Positions 1 to 4,653 of a stretch of DNA of 7,764 bases are shown here, piece by piece; position 1 is the first letter of the stretch; each line of letters starts with the position of its first letter. The notes under the pieces were generated by a model that searched no databases, was not told the DNA's origin, and worked only from the letters and a program-made list of their open reading frames with translations. The stretch covers positions 1 to 7,764 of the forward strand of contig CAZHRR010000121.1 in the NCBI GenBank assembly GCA_964534955.1. The letters run 5' to 3'. Both the position numbers and the translations under genes were made by a program. The DNA comes from UBA2128 sp964534955. Lineage in GTDB: Bacteria > Fidelibacterota > Marinisomatia > Marinisomatales > UBA2128.

Positions 1-44
1 GAACCTGTTACTCGTAACGATAGTGTAGAGTGAGTGTAGACGGG

Positions 45-109
45 CGGCTGTTTCTTTTGCTCCATAGGAGCTCCGGAGCAGCCGTTTTCTTTGCGCCAAA
101 GAAAATGGC
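45..109 (+). other. Two overlapping, mutually exclusive stem-loops
   Basis: Stem A pairs CGGCTG (45-50) with CAGCCG (79-84) and encloses a small hairpin, GCTCC-ATA-GGAGC (59-71), next to the 10-bp palindrome GCTCCGGAGC (70-79). Stem B pairs 81-93 with 97-109 around a 3-nt CGC loop. It has 12 Watson-Crick pairs plus one G.T pair (84/106), and its core TTTTCTTTG/CAAAGAAAA is perfect. Bases 81-84 are needed by both stems, so only one can form at a time. Neither stem is followed by a T tract in either orientation, so neither looks like an intrinsic terminator. The two segments starting at 45 and 79 are also imperfect direct copies of each other (about 14 of 19 positions). The function is unknown. 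Confidence 0.55.
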
Positions 110-110
110 G

Positions 111-143
111 AAATAAAAATCTATCTCACCTGTAAAAGGTGAG
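111..143 (-). terminator. Possible intrinsic terminator of the three-gene operon
   Basis: Read on the minus strand, CTCACCT-TTTAC-AGGTGAG (143-125) forms a perfect 7-bp stem with a 5-nt loop. It is followed by ATAG and then ATTTTTATTT (120-111). It lies about 140 nt downstream of the last stop codon of the operon and is correctly oriented for it. The stem is short and the T-rich run starts several bases after it, so it is a moderate candidate. The same hairpin is part of the larger inverted-repeat element, so its main role could be structural. Confidence 0.4.
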
Positions 144-281
144 GCTGCCCATCTACATTTCATTCACTCTATACTTACTCTACACTATCGTAAAACTACG
201 CTCCTGTTGTCACTACGATTAATAATATGACGATAAATAAAACTGCCCCGCCCGGAAGTTTACTCTACTGAAATAGGGATT

Positions 282-1316
282 CTAATACTCGACACTGAGA
301 GCTAATCTCTGAGTATTGTGGAGGAGGCCATAATCGGCCCAGGAGTAATCCACCTTTATCTTTACGCCGGGCGCCAGAGGCCAGCGGATACCAGCGCCAA
401 GGGTAGGACCTCCCTCCCGGTCCACAACAAATAGTGTCCGGAAGCCGGCTCGAATAAATAACGTATTTGAAAATCCTACTTCTGTTCCCAGATTAACATA
501 TTCTGAGTTGTCATTTGGATGGAGGGCATCTATTGCGAACAACCACCGAAGCGAGCGGGAATTAATTATATTCCCGGCAATGCCTACACGGAACGATAAA
601 GGCAGCGGCCATGAATCGAGTTCGTAATGGGCATTGATCTGATCATTGTTTCCTTCCATGGTCGGATCAGGGTCATGGGTAACACGGGTGTTCCGGCCAC
701 GGAGCGTCATATCCAATCCAAAGTTAGTAATGCTCATCCCCAAACGAATATCCTTGAACTGGGTAATGAAGAGAACTCCCAGATCAACAGCCATGCTGGG
801 AGCTGTCATATGCCAGATCTGCTGCTGTATATACTTAACACTGCCGCCAATGGAAAAACGGTCTGTCAGGTTACGGGCGTAGCTCAAGGCCATCGATATA
901 TCTCCGGCGCTGAAACGCTCACCGGTACCGTCTTGCTGTTTCTCTGTCCGGATATCCATTTCGCCGTAGTCAACGTGCGTAACAGCAAGACCAATATTTC
1001 CACTTCGTCCCAGTGATGCCGATACCGCAGCGTAATAGAAACCAATATCAGCAAACCAGTTAGAATGACTGAAAGAAAGTTCCCTGTTATTTGATCGGGC
1101 AATACCTGCCGGATTCCAGAACAGAGCAGAGATATCGTCGCCCAGACCCACAAACGCTTCACCCATGGCAACGCCACGAGGGTGAACCCCCATCTTCAAG
1201 AACTGAGCGGCTGTAGTACCAACTTTCGTTGTAGGTTGAGCAATAAGCTGTCCTGTTAGCAAAATTGCGGGAATCAACCAAAGCACTGAAGAGTATGTTT
1301 TGCGTTTCACTCTCAT
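282..1316 (-). CDS. PorV/PorQ-like outer-membrane beta-barrel protein (UPF0164-type)
   Basis: A 344-residue protein starting at ATG 1316-1314 and ending at TAG 284-282. Residues 1-26 are a signal peptide: basic MRVKRK, hydrophobic core, then GQLIA before QPTT. The mature N-terminus carries the PorV/PorQ family signature: AAQFLKMGVHPRGVAMGEAF (36-55), then GLGDDISALFWNPAGIA (57-73). The rest alternates as amphipathic strands, ending ...TLGAGIRWPLAPGVKIKVDYSW (305-326) and an aromatic C-terminal residue (SVEY), as expected of an outer-membrane barrel. Known family members include PorV, a T9SS outer-membrane component that shuttles cargo to the sortase, and PorQ. The gene overlaps the upstream gene by four bases (ATGA). 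No clear Shine-Dalgarno sequence is present, so reinitiation after the upstream stop is likely. Being last in an operon behind a protein with a T9SS-like tail suggests a dedicated export or anchoring partner. Family assignment is firm; the choice between PorV, PorQ and another subgroup is open. Confidence 0.9.
   Translation of the reverse strand: MRVKRKTYSSVLWLIPAILLTGQLIAQPTTKVGTTAAQFLKMGVHPRGVAMGEAFVGLGDDISALFWNPAGIARSNNRELSFSHSNWFADIGFYYAAVSASLGRSGNIGLAVTHVDYGEMDIRTEKQQDGTGERFSAGDISMALSYARNLTDRFSIGGSVKYIQQQIWHMTAPSMAVDLGVLFITQFKDIRLGMSITNFGLDMTLRGRNTRVTHDPDPTMEGNNDQINAHYELDSWPLPLSFRVGIAGNIINSRSLRWLFAIDALHPNDNSEYVNLGTEVGFSNTLFIRAGFRTLFVVDREGGPTLGAGIRWPLAPGVKIKVDYSWADYGLLHNTQRLALSVEY
1313..1316 (-). 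promoter_or_regulatory. ATGA stop-start overlap (translational coupling)
   Basis: The secreted-protein gene ends ...ATC AAA TGA, and the PorV/PorQ-like gene starts with the ATG inside that AAATGA, sharing four bases. The 30 bases before this ATG hold only AGG about 18 nt away and a more distant GGAG. Initiation therefore probably depends on ribosomes finishing the upstream gene. Confidence 0.8.
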
Positions 1317-4300
1317 TTGATCAGTGCAAACTTACCTATCTTTTCTCCAACTCCCGGTGCCTCCACATGGTAGACGTACACTCCGAAGGCGATCTCCATG
1401 TTGTCCTTAGACAGCAAATCCCAGGTCTCGGAACCATCCCAGAAGTCAGATGCATGACTGTGCTCGATGGTATCCACTAACTCACCTACGATAGTGAAAA
1501 TCCTGATGGTACACTCCGGCGGGAGCTTGATAAAGGAAATCCGTCTTTCGCCCCTGCTTCCGGTGGCAAAACCGCTACTGGGTTCCCAGATAGCCGTCGC
1601 CACGTACGGGTTCGGCACCACAGCGATTTCGTCCAGTTTGCTCTTGGCTTCGTCCCTATCCCACGATGCCGCCACAGTGGTAAACTCATACACATCCAGT
1701 GGACTAAACGGTTTATTGGTCTTCAGCTGGAAAATATCACCCAGTGTCGGTTCCAAAGCCGCAACACCTCCGGTTGTATCCGGCATATTGAAAATAATCT
1801 CCCACGTTTTTGTATCTACTGACATGACAGGTTCTGAGAAAATTCCTATTTTATCGCCATCAAAGTCAAACGGTTCGCTCGCCACATAGAATGCAGCTGT
1901 GTCAACATTCTCGGGGTCTGTAACATCAAGGATGTAGAACGGTACATCCTTACCGTTGAGGGATGTAGCCACGTTTATGGAATCGAAAACGACAAGATAG
2001 TCGTGAGGATATTTGAACCCCTGATTACTGGTGCCGGCATCCCACACATCGTGTGTATAATCCCAGTTTGACTCACCCTCTATCCAGCCGATATTTTCGT
2101 GATCCAGATCCACAACTTGATCAGTCACGTAAACCCGGACACCGTCAAACACCGGATTGGCGTCCTCACCGGCAAAATAAAAACTTTTCCAGATGGGATA
2201 ATATTGATACTCGGTAACAAACGTTACAGCGGTTCCGTTGAAACTATTATCAAAGACATGCACCTTCCCAAGGAGGGTGTTTAGTTCGTAGTGTGCACCC
2301 AAGACCAGCTCAGTCCCTTCAGCAGTTGCTAAAACAAAACTCTGCTTGTCTATGTGATTATGAGGCAGCGTGTACCAGTCCCCCGGTTCCAGCTCAAAGG
2401 TATCCAGGTACACAGTCTCGTCTAGTACGTTCAGTAGCGTATCTTCAGCGGCAAGGGAAGTGTCAGAAAATGAAAGGGTGTAGGTTACATTATCCCGTAT
2501 TCTTGTGGCATCCATGATTTCCAGTTCTATATCTCCTGTCCCCGGTCCGCTCACATGATCAAGTTCCGTCAATTCCGGTTCGATTACTCCCGGTGAAGGG
2601 GCATTAGGTGTAACGACGATTGTATTTACATCAGTAGTTACCACCCCTGAATAAGCATCCTTCAGGATTGTTTTGGTACATTCAGAAGGTGGGATTTCAA
2701 CCTGACCTGTAGTATCGCCATAGTCATATGAAACAACAGCATAGTAATAGGTAATCCCGTTGTACACCGTAGAATCACGGAAAGAATGGACAAGACCAGT
2801 TTCAGATCCCAGATCGAAGTGCATCCCGCTGATTCCCACTGCACTCTCTCCCTGAATGCCGTCTACAAGGTCGAAACGTACTAACGGTTCCCACAGGACA
2901 CTGTTGCCGAACATATCGGTGATTGTGTACACTTCGTTAAAGCCGGGATCTGTAGAGCGGTAGATAGAATAGCCCTCGAAGTCGTAGCCGTAGGCAGGAT
3001 CCCAGGAATTTTCAGCTGAATCATCCCAGTAGATGACTACCTCTCTATCCCCGGAGACAGCTGAAGCCACTGGTTTGTTGGGAGCTTTGGCGAAGCTGTA
3101 GCCGCTGTCGTAAATCTTCTGCACGATCTCTGCTGTGTGAAAGAGGTCTCCCTCGTCCTCACCCATCAGTAATGCCACAGAAAAACGCTGAGTATCACCA
3201 GCACGGAGTGGGAAGTAGCCGGAACCATAGAGGAAAATGTTATCGGCGTTCTGGGCAATGTCTGTAAATGCGTTATCCTCTCCCACAAGCGTATAGGGTC
3301 GCATCCGATTCCAGATAGAGAGATCATTCCGGATCATATCGGTACCGTATTGGTAGGCATTGAAACTCGTAAGTCCTATCTGGTCGGCTTCGTCCAGGTC
3401 ATTGGTTTCGAAGTTCGGTTCTCCCGGGCGTAGCGGGTCCAGAGGGTCTCCCGCATTAGGGATACCATCTGCCTCACCTTCATCAGGCCCGGGATATGAA
3501 GGATCATCAGGACCGATACCGTCTATCCCTACATCATCCCGCTCCGGATCCCAGTCATTGTCGTCATCAATGCCGTTGAACATACTCTCATCGATCATGC
3601 CGTCACCATCGTTATCAATTCCGTCGTAGGCGTTCCCGGGACTTTCCAGAAACTTATACCCGAGGTATCCTGTTGCGCCTCCCCATTGACCAGTCTCGTC
3701 GGCATCATAACCGTAAACCATGTTGACGTTTTTGTCGAAGTTAGCCCAGTCATCACTGTAGTCATTGCTTCCGCCAATGTGGGGATCACCAAACATACCA
3801 AAAACCACTTTCTCATAGTCGTTATTGCTGGTGTTGGTAATCTCGTAAACGAAGAAGATGGCGTCGTTAGCAAGGGGATTTGACCATTGGTAAATTCGTA
3901 CTTCTACCCGCAGCCCCATGCCGCCGATGTCGTGATCTTCCGGGAAGGGATAGAAGGCAAACTCCTGGTTGAAACGATCATCCATAACATACATGGAGGC
4001 CTCATCCGCTGTGGAGGCTCCCACCTGGTAAGTCCCCGGCCAGGCGTTCCATTCCGGCGGCCATGTGCCCGGACTGCTTAGAACCGCTACAGCATCAGAA
4101 TCAGGATTTGCAAAACCTTCTATTGGTTCCCAACCCCACGGCAACCCAGACCCAGGGTCGAGTTCCTCACTGTCCCCAGCTGCCCCGCCGTCAATCAATC
4201 CATCGGAGATAATATAGAAAGTGGTATCAAACACTGGGTTCCCTGTATCTACCACCATTACACCTGTTCCGTCATCTATGTAGGGTAAAAAATGACCGTT

Positions 4301-4651
4301 TGAATCAATAGGCACTTCTACACCCACCAGCGGCCCAAACTCGTAACCATAGCCGTGTGCGCTGTAGACAGGCCATTCTAATGATGGTTCCCTGCCCGGT
4401 GCACCGATAGACCCAAAATCGAAGATCAACGTTCGTATCTGATTGCCGGAGATGATATTACTGCGGCGAATGGGTCGCTCCAGATCCTGTGCCCGACGGG
4501 CTGCCATCTCACGATAGAAAGCCTCTACCTTCCACTGTGGCCACTCCTTGATGGATCCCTTTTGGAAACTGTCCTTACCCCAGATGGACACCGCCTGAAC
4601 AGTGGAGACTGCAAAAACCAGAAGAAGCACAATTGAGCCGTATCGTTTCAT
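1313..4651 (-). CDS. Large secreted multidomain protein with Asp-rich calcium loops, Fn3-like region and T9SS-like C-terminal sorting domain
   Basis: A 1112-residue protein from ATG 4651-4649 to TGA 1315-1313. Residues 1-20 form a signal peptide (MKRYGSIVLLLVFAVSTVQA). Residues ~65-335 are a Trp/Gly/Tyr-rich beta domain that I cannot name. Residues ~341-425 are Asp-rich, with DGIDNDGDGMIDES (343-356), NGIDDDND and DGIPNAGDPLDP; such D-x-D-x-D-G loops resemble thrombospondin type-3 or EF-hand calcium sites. Residues ~523-660 look fibronectin-III-like (KPVASAVSGDREVVIYW, then GYSIYRSTDPGF and TYYYAVVSYD). Residues ~735-990 hold further beta-sandwich-like sequence. Residues ~1006-1112 begin IAVVPNPY and continue RRISFIKLPPECTIRIFTIV, WDLLSKDNMEIAFGVYVYHV and a terminal GKFALIK; this matches the FlgD-like/T9SS type A sorting fold. 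It is probably exported across the outer membrane and held at the surface. No catalytic motif is visible, so it may be structural, adhesive or a binding partner of the receptor. It overlaps both neighbours. Confidence 0.85.
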   Translation of the reverse strand: MKRYGSIVLLLVFAVSTVQAVSIWGKDSFQKGSIKEWPQWKVEAFYREMAARRAQDLERPIRRSNIISGNQIRTLIFDFGSIGAPGREPSLEWPVYSAHGYGYEFGPLVGVEVPIDSNGHFLPYIDDGTGVMVVDTGNPVFDTTFYIISDGLIDGGAAGDSEELDPGSGLPWGWEPIEGFANPDSDAVAVLSSPGTWPPEWNAWPGTYQVGASTADEASMYVMDDRFNQEFAFYPFPEDHDIGGMGLRVEVRIYQWSNPLANDAIFFVYEITNTSNNDYEKVVFGMFGDPHIGGSNDYSDDWANFDKNVNMVYGYDADETGQWGGATGYLGYKFLESPGNAYDGIDNDGDGMIDESMFNGIDDDNDWDPERDDVGIDGIGPDDPSYPGPDEGEADGIPNAGDPLDPLRPGEPNFETNDLDEADQIGLTSFNAYQYGTDMIRNDLSIWNRMRPYTLVGEDNAFTDIAQNADNIFLYGSGYFPLRAGDTQRFSVALLMGEDEGDLFHTAEIVQKIYDSGYSFAKAPNKPVASAVSGDREVVIYWDDSAENSWDPAYGYDFEGYSIYRSTDPGFNEVYTITDMFGNSVLWEPLVRFDLVDGIQGESAVGISGMHFDLGSETGLVHSFRDSTVYNGITYYYAVVSYDYGDTTGQVEIPPSECTKTILKDAYSGVVTTDVNTIVVTPNAPSPGVIEPELTELDHVSGPGTGDIELEIMDATRIRDNVTYTLSFSDTSLAAEDTLLNVLDETVYLDTFELEPGDWYTLPHNHIDKQSFVLATAEGTELVLGAHYELNTLLGKVHVFDNSFNGTAVTFVTEYQYYPIWKSFYFAGEDANPVFDGVRVYVTDQVVDLDHENIGWIEGESNWDYTHDVWDAGTSNQGFKYPHDYLVVFDSINVATSLNGKDVPFYILDVTDPENVDTAAFYVASEPFDFDGDKIGIFSEPVMSVDTKTWEIIFNMPDTTGGVAALEPTLGDIFQLKTNKPFSPLDVYEFTTVAASWDRDEAKSKLDEIAVVPNPYVATAIWEPSSGFATGSRGERRISFIKLPPECTIRIFTIVGELVDTIEHSHASDFWDGSETWDLLSKDNMEIAFGVYVYHVEAPGVGEKIGKFALIK

Positions 4652-4653
4652 CA
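4649..4653 (-). promoter_or_regulatory. TGATG stop-start overlap
   Basis: The receptor gene ends ...GCG ACT TTC TGA, and the A of that stop begins the ATG of the secreted-protein gene, a one-base overlap. Upstream, AAAGG lies about 10 bases before the ATG, a weak Shine-Dalgarno candidate, and GGAG about 16 bases before. This arrangement supports co-transcription and coupled translation. Confidence 0.75.

Larger units (their letters stand above)
17..191. repeat. Long imperfect inverted repeat enclosing nested hairpins (MITE-like element or structured RNA)
   Basis: Arms 17-40 and 168-191 are reverse complements over 24 positions, with 22 Watson-Crick pairs and two G.T pairs (32/176 and 36/172, G on the left arm). 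Each arm contains two copies of an 8-mer at 11-nt period: AGTGTAGA at 22-29 and 33-40, and TCTATACT/TCTACACT at 168-175 and 179-186. Inside lie a second stem (42-48 with 144-150, one G.T pair) and hairpins at 59-71, 81-109 and 125-143. Trimmed to 18-190, the element is flanked on both sides by TAA (15-17 and 191-193), which could be a 3-bp target duplication but may be chance. No ORF of useful size is inside. The arms and interior fit a small non-autonomous mobile element or a folded RNA; the sequence alone does not decide. Confidence 0.7.

Noticed and set aside
17..191. CRISPR array
   Set aside because: The repeats are short 8-mers at 11-nt period in inverted arms, with no regular repeat-spacer units.
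7..210. Integron attC-type recombination site
   Set aside because: Long imperfect palindromes invite the idea, but I see no matching RYYYAAC and GTTRRRY core sites at the two ends and no cassette-like gene spacing.
234..265. Terminator immediately after the operon's stop codon
   Set aside because: On the minus strand, AACT...AGTT flanks a G+C-rich segment followed by TTATTT, but the stem is only about four pairs and the loop is G-rich. The hairpin at 125-143 is better.
627..1016. Plus-strand open frame of 129 codons antisense to the PorV/PorQ-like gene
   Set aside because: It lies wholly opposite a gene with clear family motifs. Its own translation shows no domain, signal or sensible composition.
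3360..3629. Ser/Pro-rich plus-strand open frame opposite the Asp-rich segment
   Set aside because: Its low complexity is the mirror of the Asp/Gly codons on the real strand. It has no independent support.
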